From NCBI GenBank assembly GCA_017561265.1, contig JAFZDJ010000022.1:1-64000 (forward strand): a stretch of DNA of 64,000 nucleotides, in the 5' to 3' direction. Shown here in pieces: positions 15,928 through 23,569 of this stretch (the first letter of the stretch is position 1; every line of letters starts with the position of its first letter). The notes beneath the pieces were generated by a model. That model saw only the letters and a list, made by a program, of their open reading frames with translations, did not search any database and was not told the origin of the DNA. The position numbers and the translations under genes are program-made. This DNA comes from Bacteroidales bacterium. Its GTDB lineage: Bacteria > Bacteroidota > Bacteroidia > Bacteroidales > UBA932.

Positions 15928-17425
15928 GATCGGTTACATATTTGCCTTGTGTCTTTTCGTCTGCGGGCTGACTGCAGGCGGGCAGACCTATGAGCGCGTA
16001 TACCGCAGCAACTTTTGGAACGAGTCGAAAAACATCACAGGAGTGCGTCAGGACACGGTTTCGCGTTCATATGCCGAAGCATACGCTTCATATGAAGATG
16101 GAGGATTCCGCGACACATGGCAGGCTGCGGAAGGATGGAGTGCAGGAGCCGTCACCGCCAGCATAAGGCATATGGAAAGAATGTCCCTTGCCGGTTCATT
16201 CTCATTCGACCAGACCGAAGGATATGACATGTGCGGCTCTATGTTCATAAAACCGGGACTCTACCCAATAGATGTATTTGAGTTCACTCCGGGACGCAAG
16301 ACCCTCCAGACATATGCTTTCGACGGAGGTATTTCATATGAGCTTTCTCCGGCATGGAGCATAGGTGCGAAGATGGACTTCGAGTCGGCGAACATGGCAA
16401 AGCGCAAAGACCTCAGACACAGCAACTGGAGGCTTGATATGACAGTGGCTCCGGGATTCATGTACCATGCCGGAGACCTTGCCCTCGGAGCGAACTATCT
16501 GTTCCGCAAGACCAGCGAGACTGTCGAGGCCGAGCAAGTAGGAACGGCTGCATCTTCATATTATGCCTTCCTGGACAAGGGCATGATGTACGGTGTGTAT
16601 TCGGTGTGGAGCAGCAGCGGACTGCATCTTCACGAGGCAGGAGTCATGGCGCTGCCAGTTAAGGATTTCAGCAACGGAGCTGCTCTTCAGATGCAGTACA
16701 AGGGGCTTTTTGCCGAAATCGAATATCTGAGGACTTCAGGTGTGATCGGTGAAAAGGAATACATCTGGTTCCGCTTCCCGGGCAATGAGGTCGGAGCAAG
16801 ATTGGGATATAAACACATCGGGGCGAAATCAGAACATTACGCACGTCTCGGGCTCGGATGGAAGGGACTCGGACTGGACGAAAGCATACTCGAGAAGGTA
16901 TCCGAGAACGGAGTGACGACGGTCTACAACCATGGAAGCAAGAGGATTCTGAACCGCGGCACATGGACCTTGTCTCCTGAATATGAATATGTTTCGAAGA
17001 TGTTGGAGATCATTGCAGGAGTTGACATCGAATGGACGGAAAGCCTCTCTTCCCAGATATATCCTTATCTTTACCGTCAGTCGCTGATGACATGGAGGGC
17101 GGGAACGGACATAATCCTGCATCTGGGTCAGTTCGACCTCGGGGCATCAGCGGCAGCAGGAGGAGGATCGGTCCATGAGGAGGAATCAATGGTCAGCGGA
17201 ACTTCCGGAGTGCAGACCGCGCCGTTCAGACTGCAGGAATGGTACGACAGACAGATGGAATACAAGACAGCGCTGCGGACGGATGCAGGACTGTCGGCAA
17301 GATACAATTTCAGGAAAGGAATATACCTGAAGGCGGAATGTTCATGGAAGCATGGTTTCGGCCTGAGGTATATCGGCGGTTCCGACCGCTTCGGAGCAGG
17401 ACTGGCAGCAGGGCTGTCGTTCTGA
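15920..17425 (+). CDS. DUF6850-like outer-membrane beta-barrel protein
   Basis: From ATG 15920 this gives 501 residues with a signal peptide (cleavage near GGQT). A long series of alternating amphipathic strands rich in aromatic residues follows, ending GAGLAAGLSF with terminal phenylalanine. That is the mark of an outer-membrane barrel. No plug is present. The start overlaps the end of the DUF4876-like gene (ATGAATAG), pointing to translational coupling. Position and size match the barrel partner usually next to DUF4876 (DUF6850). I rejected the longer frame from 15821 because it lacks a signal peptide at its start. Confidence 0.78.
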   Translation: MNRIGYIFALCLFVCGLTAGGQTYERVYRSNFWNESKNITGVRQDTVSRSYAEAYASYEDGGFRDTWQAAEGWSAGAVTASIRHMERMSLAGSFSFDQTEGYDMCGSMFIKPGLYPIDVFEFTPGRKTLQTYAFDGGISYELSPAWSIGAKMDFESANMAKRKDLRHSNWRLDMTVAPGFMYHAGDLALGANYLFRKTSETVEAEQVGTAASSYYAFLDKGMMYGVYSVWSSSGLHLHEAGVMALPVKDFSNGAALQMQYKGLFAEIEYLRTSGVIGEKEYIWFRFPGNEVGARLGYKHIGAKSEHYARLGLGWKGLGLDESILEKVSENGVTTVYNHGSKRILNRGTWTLSPEYEYVSKMLEIIAGVDIEWTESLSSQIYPYLYRQSLMTWRAGTDIILHLGQFDLGASAAAGGGSVHEEESMVSGTSGVQTAPFRLQEWYDRQMEYKTALRTDAGLSARYNFRKGIYLKAECSWKHGFGLRYIGGSDRFGAGLAAGLSF

Positions 17426-17427
17426 CC

Positions 17428-17497
17428 TTCATCCCAAACTTGTTAACCTATCATTCCAAACTTGTTAACCTGTCATCCCGAGCTTGTCGAGGGATCT
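17428..17497 (+). repeat. Degenerate tandem repeat plus one hairpin copy
   Basis: Two worn units (TTCATCCCAAACTTGTTAAC and ATCATTCCAAACTTGTTAAC) precede an intact unit at 17471-17497 beginning TGTCATCCCGAGCTTGTCGA. The period is about 22 bases. Same family as 14624-14698; fills the gap before the FISUMP gene. Confidence 0.7.
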
Positions 17498-17520
17498 ACT
17501 TTTATAAAAACAAAAAAACA

Positions 17521-19092
17521 ATGAAACGAAATTTAACCATCATCCTTGCAGCGCTTGCTATTGCAGCCTGCCAGAAGCCGGTCCAGCCGGAAACGGCTCC
17601 CGGACAGGTTCAGATCGAGCCTGTGATCACCCGTGCAACCGAAGTGAACTTCGAGGACGGAGACATGATCGGACTTACCATGGTCAAGGTGAATGATACC
17701 GAAGCATATGCTTCCAATGAATGCATGAGATTCGGCGACGGAGTATTCTCCAGCGACCTGATGTGGTATGCCGATGCATATTCGGAAGCTGATGTATATG
17801 CATATTATCCGTATTCGGAGTCGGGTACTCCTACAGCATATTTCGCTGTTGAAGACCAGACTGACGGCATAGCAAAGGCAGATCTTATGGCTGCATCGAA
17901 GAAGGGCGTCCTCCCTACTCCTAACGCCATCACAATGGTATTCAAGCACTTGATGACCAAGATTGTAGTCAATATTGACAATCAGTCAGGCGCATCAGTA
18001 GAAGGAGTCGAGATCGCAGGAAGCCCGGTCGCAGCAGACATCGACATCGCTGAAATGGCCATATCCCTTTACAGCGGCCCGCTTCCTGATGAGGAGCCAG
18101 ATCCTATCAAAGCATATGAAGCTACTGCCGGCAAGGTATGGCAGGCCATAATCATCCCGGCTACTACGAAGCTCCAGCTCATCGTAAACCTCTCAAACGG
18201 CAAGAAGATCACCCAGCCTCTCGCAGAGATGACCCTCAAGTCAGGCGGCCAGTACACCATCAATGCGCGCCTTCTTAAGGACGACATGATCGTAAGCGCA
18301 TCGGGAGAGATCGAGAACTGGACTGACGAGGGCGAGATAGAATTTGACGGTGATGGCACTACCGAAGATGCCCCGGTGGCATTTGAGGAACATGAGGGAT
18401 ATTTCGTATATGACGGCGTGGAATACAAGACCGTAGAGCTTGCTGACGGCAACACATGGATGGCGGAGAACCTCCGTTTCATCCCACGCGGAAAGACTGT
18501 TTCAAGCGATCCTGTCGAGGATGCAGGCATATGGTATCCGGCTGCAAATGCCGAGAAGGTAGCAGACCCTTCGTTGGCCGGTTCTTTAGGACTTCTTTAT
18601 GACGCAGCCACTGCATTCGGCGTTGCTGAGGTGACAGCTGAGAATGCCGGCACATTCGAAGGCACACAGGGCATCTGTCCTCCGGGCTGGCACATCCCTA
18701 CAGCAGCCGAGATGACAGGCCTCGTAGGTCAGTGCTCCAACAGCGAGCTCACCAATACCGACGCCCCATATTTCGATGCTTCAATCAAGGGAGCAAGCCT
18801 CTCCGCACTCGCAGAAGCAGGATGGCCATGGCAGTTCGCGAGCGTCAGAAACAAGAACAACACGGCAGCTAAAGGCTCATACATGGTGACCTCATACGAC
18901 GGCATCTACGGCGTGATGTCCTACCTCATCGGCTCGACCATGTACCAGACCCAGACCAACGACGACGGTTCCCTCAAGAACGTCCAGTACTATTATTTCA
19001 TGCCGCTCTACAATGCCACCAACGAAAAGGTGTCCGTAGCCTACGGCAACTTCCTCTCCGGCGCCTCAGTCCGCTGCGTGAAGGACAGATAA
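17521..19092 (+). CDS. Fimbrillin-like / FISUMP-domain lipoprotein
   Basis: From ATG 17521 (after an A-rich leader) this is a 523-residue lipoprotein (lipobox AIAAC, Cys17). The N-terminal half looks fimbrillin-like: VITRATEVNFEDGDMIGLTMVKV, DVYAYYPYSE, and KHLMTKIVVNI. The C-terminal part has the Fibrobacter-type FISUMP pattern: YDGVEYKTVELADGNTWMAENLRF, QGICPPGWHIPTAAEM and a final GASVRCVKD. Such proteins are exposed on the surface, possibly as adhesins or fibre-like assemblies. A frame extends upstream to 17239 but overlaps the barrel gene. A strong terminator follows at 19236-19279. Confidence 0.85.
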   Translation: MKRNLTIILAALAIAACQKPVQPETAPGQVQIEPVITRATEVNFEDGDMIGLTMVKVNDTEAYASNECMRFGDGVFSSDLMWYADAYSEADVYAYYPYSESGTPTAYFAVEDQTDGIAKADLMAASKKGVLPTPNAITMVFKHLMTKIVVNIDNQSGASVEGVEIAGSPVAADIDIAEMAISLYSGPLPDEEPDPIKAYEATAGKVWQAIIIPATTKLQLIVNLSNGKKITQPLAEMTLKSGGQYTINARLLKDDMIVSASGEIENWTDEGEIEFDGDGTTEDAPVAFEEHEGYFVYDGVEYKTVELADGNTWMAENLRFIPRGKTVSSDPVEDAGIWYPAANAEKVADPSLAGSLGLLYDAATAFGVAEVTAENAGTFEGTQGICPPGWHIPTAAEMTGLVGQCSNSELTNTDAPYFDASIKGASLSALAEAGWPWQFASVRNKNNTAAKGSYMVTSYDGIYGVMSYLIGSTMYQTQTNDDGSLKNVQYYYFMPLYNATNEKVSVAYGNFLSGASVRCVKDR

Positions 19093-19235
19093 GACGACTT
19101 CGGCTTCTGTGTCGCACCGCTCAAGTTGTTGGATGGATAGTCTCACATCCTGAGCTGCATATAGTGATGTACCAAGAAATAGATATATTATGGCGCATCA
19201 CCACCTTAAAAACATCATTTAGATGCAAAAAGCAG

Positions 19236-19279
19236 AGTGATGCTCCCCAAAAATGAGGAATTTTGGAGCATCACTTTTT
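19236..19279 (+). terminator. Rho-independent terminator after FISUMP gene
   Basis: AGTGATGCTCC (19236-19246) pairs with GGAGCATCACT (19265-19275), extended inside by AAAA/TTTT, and is followed by a run of T. It ends the plus-strand receptor/DUF/FISUMP unit. Confidence 0.85.
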
Positions 19280-19308
19280 CTAATGGTGGTTTTTGAACTA
19301 TATGTAAT

Positions 19309-19417
19309 CCGCTGAGCGGCCAGACTGTCGACTATGCCTGTTCTGCCGCTCAACGGATAGGTTTTGTTGCCGTTGAGCTGCGGAGAAGCTTTCAGGGACT
19401 GATTTTCCGCTCAACGG
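19309..19417. repeat. Cluster of GCTCAACGG inverted repeats
   Basis: Four related arms lie close together: CCGCTGAGCGG (19309-19319), CCGCTCAACGG (19346-19356), CCGTTGAGCTGCGG (19370-19383) and CCGCTCAACGG (19407-19417). The third can pair with either the second or the fourth, allowing alternative hairpins. The rest of the gene-free stretch 19093-19574 holds the terminator and a reversed copy of the GTCATCCCGAGC element at 19464-19490, and no gene. Confidence 0.6.
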
Positions 19418-19463
19418 TTCACATTGGATTCCCCACCGCATCGCGACATTTTAGCTTTTGTGC

Positions 19464-19490
19464 GGATCCCTCGACAGGCTCGGGATGACA
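19464..19490 (-). repeat. Dispersed GTCATCCCGAGC hairpin repeat (reverse)
   Basis: The plus strand reads GGATCCCTCGACAGGCTCGG followed by GATGACA, the reverse complement of the units at 14666 and 17471. A worn second unit follows to about 19530. Confidence 0.7.
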
Positions 19491-19574
19491 TAAAAAACTC
19501 AGGATGACAGGAAGGAGACTCCCGATCAGGGCAGGGAGGACTGGAGAGCGTGCTGGTGGATTTTATGAGAAGAA

Positions 19575-19880
19575 TCAGCAAAGAGGCACCTTAACTGCGT
19601 CGGCAATTTCGAGGTTGACTGAAATGTTGAGAGCCTTGAACGCTCTGATGATGGTGTTGATAGTAAGGTTCTGACCATGCTCTATCTTGGACACACGGGC
19701 TGCCTGTATCCCCATCATTTTACCGAATTCCTCCTGAGTCAGATTCCGGGCTACCCGGGCTGTCCTGATAGCCTCACCTACAAGATAGGCCTGCATTTTT
19801 GCATCATATCCGACTCGTTCAGGTGAATCTTTCTTACCGACCACCTCATCCAGAACTTCGTTATGGGTATAATATTTCAT
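19575..19880 (-). CDS. HigA-like XRE-family antitoxin (module 1)
   Basis: This 101-residue protein has an XRE helix-turn-helix at about 38-90: AIRTARVARNLTQEEFGKMMGIQAARVSKIEHGQNLTINTIIRAFKALN. Antitoxins of this type neutralise the toxin by direct binding and repress their own promoter. It starts one base after the toxin gene ends, toxin-first as in higBA systems. The N-terminal 35 residues (YYTHNEVLDEVVGKKDSPERV) probably wrap the toxin. Confidence 0.88.
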   Translation of the reverse strand: MKYYTHNEVLDEVVGKKDSPERVGYDAKMQAYLVGEAIRTARVARNLTQEEFGKMMGIQAARVSKIEHGQNLTINTIIRAFKALNISVNLEIADAVKVPLC

Positions 19881-19881
19881 A

Positions 19882-20220
19882 TCATTTTCCTTTTAAATAC
19901 TCCTTCCTGATATTTATAGCCTTCTCAATTTCTTTGCCTGATGTCTTCTGGCTTTTCTTAATGAAGCCGTGAGTTGTCAAGACCAACGAATTATTGTAAA
20001 TATCCCAGAATGCAAAAATCCTGTAAGATATTCCTCGATAATAAGTCCGGAATTCCCATATTTCCGTATCCTTCAGTTTCTTGAATAAGCTGCTGTCTAA
20101 AACGTATCGGCATTTGTCTATATTGAAGAGTATTTTGCCGCTCACCTTTGAATCCAAAGACCGCAGAAAGTTCAGTACTTCTTCAGAATACAGGACATCA
20201 AACTTGGGTTTCTGATTCAT
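19882..20220 (-). CDS. RelE/HigB-like toxin, Gp49-type (module 1)
   Basis: This 112-residue protein fits the phage-derived Gp49-like/RelE toxin group. LNFLRSLDSKVSGKILFNIDK is followed by LKKLKDTEIWEFRTYYRGISYRIFAFWD and LVLTTHGFIKKSQKTSGKEIEKA. These are ribosome-dependent mRNA interferases in studied cases. The basic and aromatic residues of the C-terminal half (Lys-Lys, Arg) are kept. It is the first gene of the two-gene operon, 14 bases from a perfect -7 box. Function is inferred from family and gene order. Confidence 0.87.
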   Translation of the reverse strand: MNQKPKFDVLYSEEVLNFLRSLDSKVSGKILFNIDKCRYVLDSSLFKKLKDTEIWEFRTYYRGISYRIFAFWDIYNNSLVLTTHGFIKKSQKTSGKEIEKAINIRKEYLKGK

Positions 20221-20233
20221 ATGATCATTGTTG

Positions 20234-20264
20234 CAAAGTTAATCAGATTTTCCATATATGGAAA
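20234..20264 (-). promoter_or_regulatory. Promoter and palindromic operator of TA module 1
   Basis: TAACTTTG (20234-20241, minus) is the -7 box. The -33 region, 19 bases further, coincides with a perfect 16-base palindrome TTTCCATATATGGAAA (20249-20264). A repressor bound there would block RNA polymerase, as expected for autoregulation by a HigA-like antitoxin. Confidence 0.7.
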
Positions 20265-20322
20265 CATTGCCCAAACCACAATCTGGGAAATCACAACAAA
20301 TTTCAATAACAGAATTCCATCA

Positions 20323-20449
20323 CACAACACCCGAAAGCAGGTTTTGCTATTTCTTTAACGAAGTTTTTCTCTTTTTTAAGTTTTATCGTTTTTTATACGG
20401 ATCCCTCGACAGGCTCGGGATGACAGGAGAGAGCTCGGGAGGACAGGAT
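20323..20449. repeat. 127-base TA-associated direct repeat, copy 1
   Basis: Starting CACAACACCCGAAAGCAGG and ending in the reversed GTCATCCCGAGC element (20399-20425) plus GAGGACAGG units, this stretch is nearly identical to 21310-21438. Differences are confined to a two-base indel near 20378 and a few substitutions. It lies directly upstream of TA module 1. Confidence 0.85.
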
Positions 20450-20492
20450 GGGCTCGGGAGGACAGGAGAGGGCTGGTGGATGACAAAAAGAG

Positions 20493-20852
20493 TTACAGCC
20501 CCAGCATTGCGGAGGCGGTGATGCCGAGGGTGAGGCAGATACGTTTGGCTATCTTTAATGAAGGTTCGGCCCTTCCTGTCATGAAATCATTGATACGGGA
20601 GGGGCTGACTCCTATTTCCCTGGCTAGCTCTCTCTGGGTCATTTTGCGTTCCTCGAGAGCCAGTTCCATCAGCTCGGCAATTGTCGGCTTTTCTATAGGG
20701 AAATGAATGGATTCATATTCGATGACAATATCCGAAAGAAGGACAAGTTCGACGGCGTTCCTGTCAGTCACCGCTGTCTGATCGTCAACTATCGGCAAGA
20801 GTTCTTCAATGCGTGCAAGGGCAAATTCATATTGCTGTCGTGTAATTTCCAT
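20493..20852 (-). CDS. HigA-like XRE-family antitoxin (module 2)
   Basis: This 119-residue antitoxin has its helix-turn-helix in the C-terminal half: LALEERKMTQRELAREIGVSPSRINDFMTGRAEPSLKIAKRICLTLGI. The N-terminal 60 residues (EITRQQYEFALARIEELLPIV ... IEYESIHFPIEKPTI) form the expected toxin-binding region of HigA partners of HigB_toxin-family proteins. The toxin gene ends 13 bases upstream. It is not closely similar to the module 1 antitoxin, so the modules are not recent duplicates. Confidence 0.9.
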   Translation of the reverse strand: MEITRQQYEFALARIEELLPIVDDQTAVTDRNAVELVLLSDIVIEYESIHFPIEKPTIAELMELALEERKMTQRELAREIGVSPSRINDFMTGRAEPSLKIAKRICLTLGITASAMLGL

Positions 20853-20865
20853 ATCTTATCCTCCG

Positions 20866-21165
20866 TTAAATATTGCTGCAGTCCATCTTATCGTATTCGT
20901 TGTGCGTTCCGACAAATCTTATGAATACATAACCCATGATGAATTTGACGACAACTACCAGGCGATATTTGTTTCCCTTTATATTGAAAACATAACGCTG
21001 ATTGCCCACATAATCTACTGATGGGAAATCCGCCTTGATCTCTCCGAGACTCTTCCACTGCGCCTTCAATGATATATGATACCATCTTTCCAACGCCACT
21101 CTGGCATCCTCTCTTCCCGGAGTTTCGTAAAACTCTCTCAATTTTCTATGTGATACAATCCTCAT
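20866..21165 (-). CDS. higB: HigB-family mRNA interferase toxin (module 2)
   Basis: From ATG 21165 this is a 99-residue protein beginning MRIVSHRKLREFYE. It contains RWYHISLKAQWKSLGEIKADFPSVDYV and NQRYVFNIKGNKYRLVVVVKF, then VFIRFVGTHNEYDKMD, all hallmarks of HigB_toxin. Such toxins cut mRNA on the ribosome. The frame extends to 21192, but the -7 box TAACTTTG (21181-21188) sits inside that extension, so the later ATG must be used. It pairs with the antitoxin gene downstream. Confidence 0.92.
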   Translation of the reverse strand: MRIVSHRKLREFYETPGREDARVALERWYHISLKAQWKSLGEIKADFPSVDYVGNQRYVFNIKGNKYRLVVVVKFIMGYVFIRFVGTHNEYDKMDCSNI

Positions 21166-21180
21166 ACCGCAATGCTTCAG

Positions 21181-21188
21181 CAAAGTTA
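21181..21188 (-). promoter_or_regulatory. Promoter -7 box of TA module 2
   Basis: TAACTTTG on the minus strand is identical to the -7 box of TA module 1 and lies 15 bases from the toxin start codon, giving a very short leader. No operator palindrome like that of module 1 was seen. Confidence 0.6.
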
Positions 21189-21309
21189 TCAATAATTTTG
21201 TAATTCAATACATATAAAACCATTTATATTATATTTCAATATCCAAACAGGTAATTCAAACTATAAACCGTATATTTCCCGTTCAAAATTCCTGATGAAT
21301 CGTCGTATT

Positions 21310-21438
21310 CACAACACCCGAAAGCAGGTTTTGCTATTTCTTTAACGAAGTTTTTCTCTTTTTTAAAAGTTTTGTCGTTTTTTATACGGATCCCTCGACA
21401 GGCTCGGGATGACAGGAGAGGTCTCGGGAGGACAGGAA
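21310..21438. repeat. 127-base TA-associated direct repeat, copy 2
   Basis: This is the second copy of the repeat at 20323-20449, about 987 bases away, same orientation. It again ends in the reversed GTCATCCCGAGC hairpin (21388-21414). It lies upstream of TA module 2. The rest of the gap 21193-21561 is AT-rich with no supportable gene. Confidence 0.85.
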
Positions 21439-21561
21439 GGAAATTACCGATCAAGTCGGGAATGACGAAGGAGGTGATGGAGAAGGAAGTTGGAGGAAAC
21501 CATGAAAATGATTATCTTCGTGTCAAATGTGCTTGTTTGAAATTATTATAAAACACATATT

Positions 21562-23541
21562 ATGGCAAAACGTTCTACTATATTGAAAAACTGGCCTAAG
21601 TATCTGCTTCAGTGGGGAGTGCTTGGAGCCATCATTATTTTCCTTACAGGGGTAATTCCTTCGGAGACTGCTGCGGATCCCGAGGCATATTGTCCGATGG
21701 GAGGACTTCAGGCTCTCGCGACTTATCTTGCAAACAACAGCCTTCCATGCAGCATGTCATCACTTCAGGTGATGATGGGTATCGCTCTGGTGGCGGCTGT
21801 GGTGCTTTTCAGCAAGCTGTTCTGCGGATATATATGCCCGCTCGGCACTGTGCAGGACCTTATAGTAAAGGCACGCAATGCGATGCATGTCAAGAGCATC
21901 AAGATCCGCAACGGCTCAGCTGCAGACAAGGCTCTCCGCATCGTGAAATATGCCCTCGTGTTCTGGATATTCTATATGACAGTGAATGCGAGCGAGCTTT
22001 TCTGCAAGAATCTTGACCCTTATTATGCGGTGGCCACAGGATTCAAGGGAGAGATAACACTCTGGATGTCAATCGTATCCATAAGTCTCGTCGTGATCGG
22101 AAGCTTTTTCATCGATATGTTCTGGTGCAGGTATCTCTGTCCGCTCGGAGCCATTTCCAATACGCTTAAGTTCTGGATCTGGATCGGAGTGCTTTTCGGA
22201 ATATATTACGTGTCCGGAGTACTTGGAGCAGACATTCCATGGGCCGTGCTTCTGGGAGGATTCTGCATCGTGGGATACCTTCTTGAGATCTTCCATTCGA
22301 AGCCTAAGTTCCAGATTCTCCATGTGACCAAGGATGACAATCTCTGCAACAACTGCGGTCTCTGCGTGAAGAAATGTCCGTACCATATCGACGTGAAGTC
22401 CGTTCATGACGGAAAGCTTTCGCATGTGGACTGTACCCTCTGCGGAGAATGTGTGGCTTCATGTTCGAGCAGAGCCCTTAACATAGGCATATGCAAGCCT
22501 CGTCGCGGAAAGCTCTGGAAGATAGTCCCTGCTGTTCTGACTGTGGTTCTGATCGCTTTCGGAATGTGGGCGGGAGGCAAGTTCGAGCTTCCTACAATCG
22601 ACATGAAATGGGGTATTGAGGACGAGAGCACTCTTCAGACAATGTCCATGGAAGGTCTGCGTTCAGTGAAATGCTACGGAAGTTCGATGACTTTCAAGGC
22701 TAAGCTTGAGAAGATTCCGGGAGTACACGGAGTGAAGACATATGTGAAGAGACATTCGGCAGACATCCTTTACGATCCTGCAAAGACCGACGCTGAGAAG
22801 ATACAGGAGGCAGTGTTCGTTCCTTCGAAGTTCAGGGTTGCAACTCCTGACCACAAGGAAGTCCCAGAGCTTAAGATCGTGACTATCAGGACTGAAGGAA
22901 TGTACGACAAGATGGACATTAACTATCTTGGAATGCAGATGCGCCTTACAGGAAAGAGGATCTATGGTCTCGAGACCGAGTTTGCTTGTCCTCTCATCGT
23001 ACGCGTCTACATGGATCCTGCGGAGGATCTTGACGAGGATTGGTTCGAGGAGATCGTGGAAAAGGAAACTCTTGAGATGCCGGTTCATGGCGGTGGTGTG
23101 AATGAGATCGAACTCGGATACAAGTTCGAGGATTATGAAGGTGAGACAGGACGCATCAGCACAGAGCAGTTCATCAGGAGTATGTTCTCGCCGTTCAGCG
23201 TTCAGTGGAAGAGCCGTATAGAGGCTGCGGAAGGAAAGCAGCAGTATGTATATGAGATCGTGGACAAGAATTATGAGAAGCCTATCATCCTGCGCAACAT
23301 GCCGTTCCTGAGCAACCATCTTTCAAGACATGAGGGCGTGATAGGCGTGTATCTCGATCTGAACAGGGATCTTCAGCCGTCGATCCAGATCAGATATGCC
23401 GACCCTATGACCGAGGCGAAGCTCTGGGAGCTGATGACCATGGAGACCTGGACTATCACATACAAGGCTGATGATGTACGTGAGGAGCCGGCGAAATTCA
23501 GTTTCAAGACGGCAGGAAATTCATATGAATATAACGAATAG
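21562..23541 (+). CDS. NapH/CcoG-type 4Fe-4S membrane protein with HMA-like domain
   Basis: This 659-residue protein has an N-terminal membrane region with several helices and two CxxxCP motifs (FCGYICPLG, WCRYLCPLG) typical of NapH/NosR-type ferredoxins. Two 4Fe-4S clusters follow (CNNCGLCVKKCP, CTLCGECVASC), then another helix near 320. Next comes a domain resembling HMA metal-binding folds (LRSVKCYGSSMTFKAKLEKIPGVHGVKTYV), without the CxxC motif. The C-terminal 230 residues match nothing I know. It probably moves electrons across or along the membrane, perhaps in metal handling. It stands alone on the plus strand. Confidence 0.85.
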   Translation: MAKRSTILKNWPKYLLQWGVLGAIIIFLTGVIPSETAADPEAYCPMGGLQALATYLANNSLPCSMSSLQVMMGIALVAAVVLFSKLFCGYICPLGTVQDLIVKARNAMHVKSIKIRNGSAADKALRIVKYALVFWIFYMTVNASELFCKNLDPYYAVATGFKGEITLWMSIVSISLVVIGSFFIDMFWCRYLCPLGAISNTLKFWIWIGVLFGIYYVSGVLGADIPWAVLLGGFCIVGYLLEIFHSKPKFQILHVTKDDNLCNNCGLCVKKCPYHIDVKSVHDGKLSHVDCTLCGECVASCSSRALNIGICKPRRGKLWKIVPAVLTVVLIAFGMWAGGKFELPTIDMKWGIEDESTLQTMSMEGLRSVKCYGSSMTFKAKLEKIPGVHGVKTYVKRHSADILYDPAKTDAEKIQEAVFVPSKFRVATPDHKEVPELKIVTIRTEGMYDKMDINYLGMQMRLTGKRIYGLETEFACPLIVRVYMDPAEDLDEDWFEEIVEKETLEMPVHGGGVNEIELGYKFEDYEGETGRISTEQFIRSMFSPFSVQWKSRIEAAEGKQQYVYEIVDKNYEKPIILRNMPFLSNHLSRHEGVIGVYLDLNRDLQPSIQIRYADPMTEAKLWELMTMETWTITYKADDVREEPAKFSFKTAGNSYEYNE

Positions 23542-23569
23542 TTGACTATAGGGTCTGAAAACATTGATA

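Noticed and set aside
17239..17520. N-terminal extension of the FISUMP protein
   Set aside because: It overlaps the barrel gene and the repeat block, and the lipoprotein signal begins at 17521.
14624..21438. Possible CRISPR array from repeated short units
   Set aside because: Repeats are palindromic, irregularly spaced, on both strands, without unique spacers or cas genes.
21236..21454. Small minus-strand reading frame across repeat copy 2
   Set aside because: Half of it is the repeat itself, the matching frame in copy 1 is broken, and no domain or ribosome site is seen.
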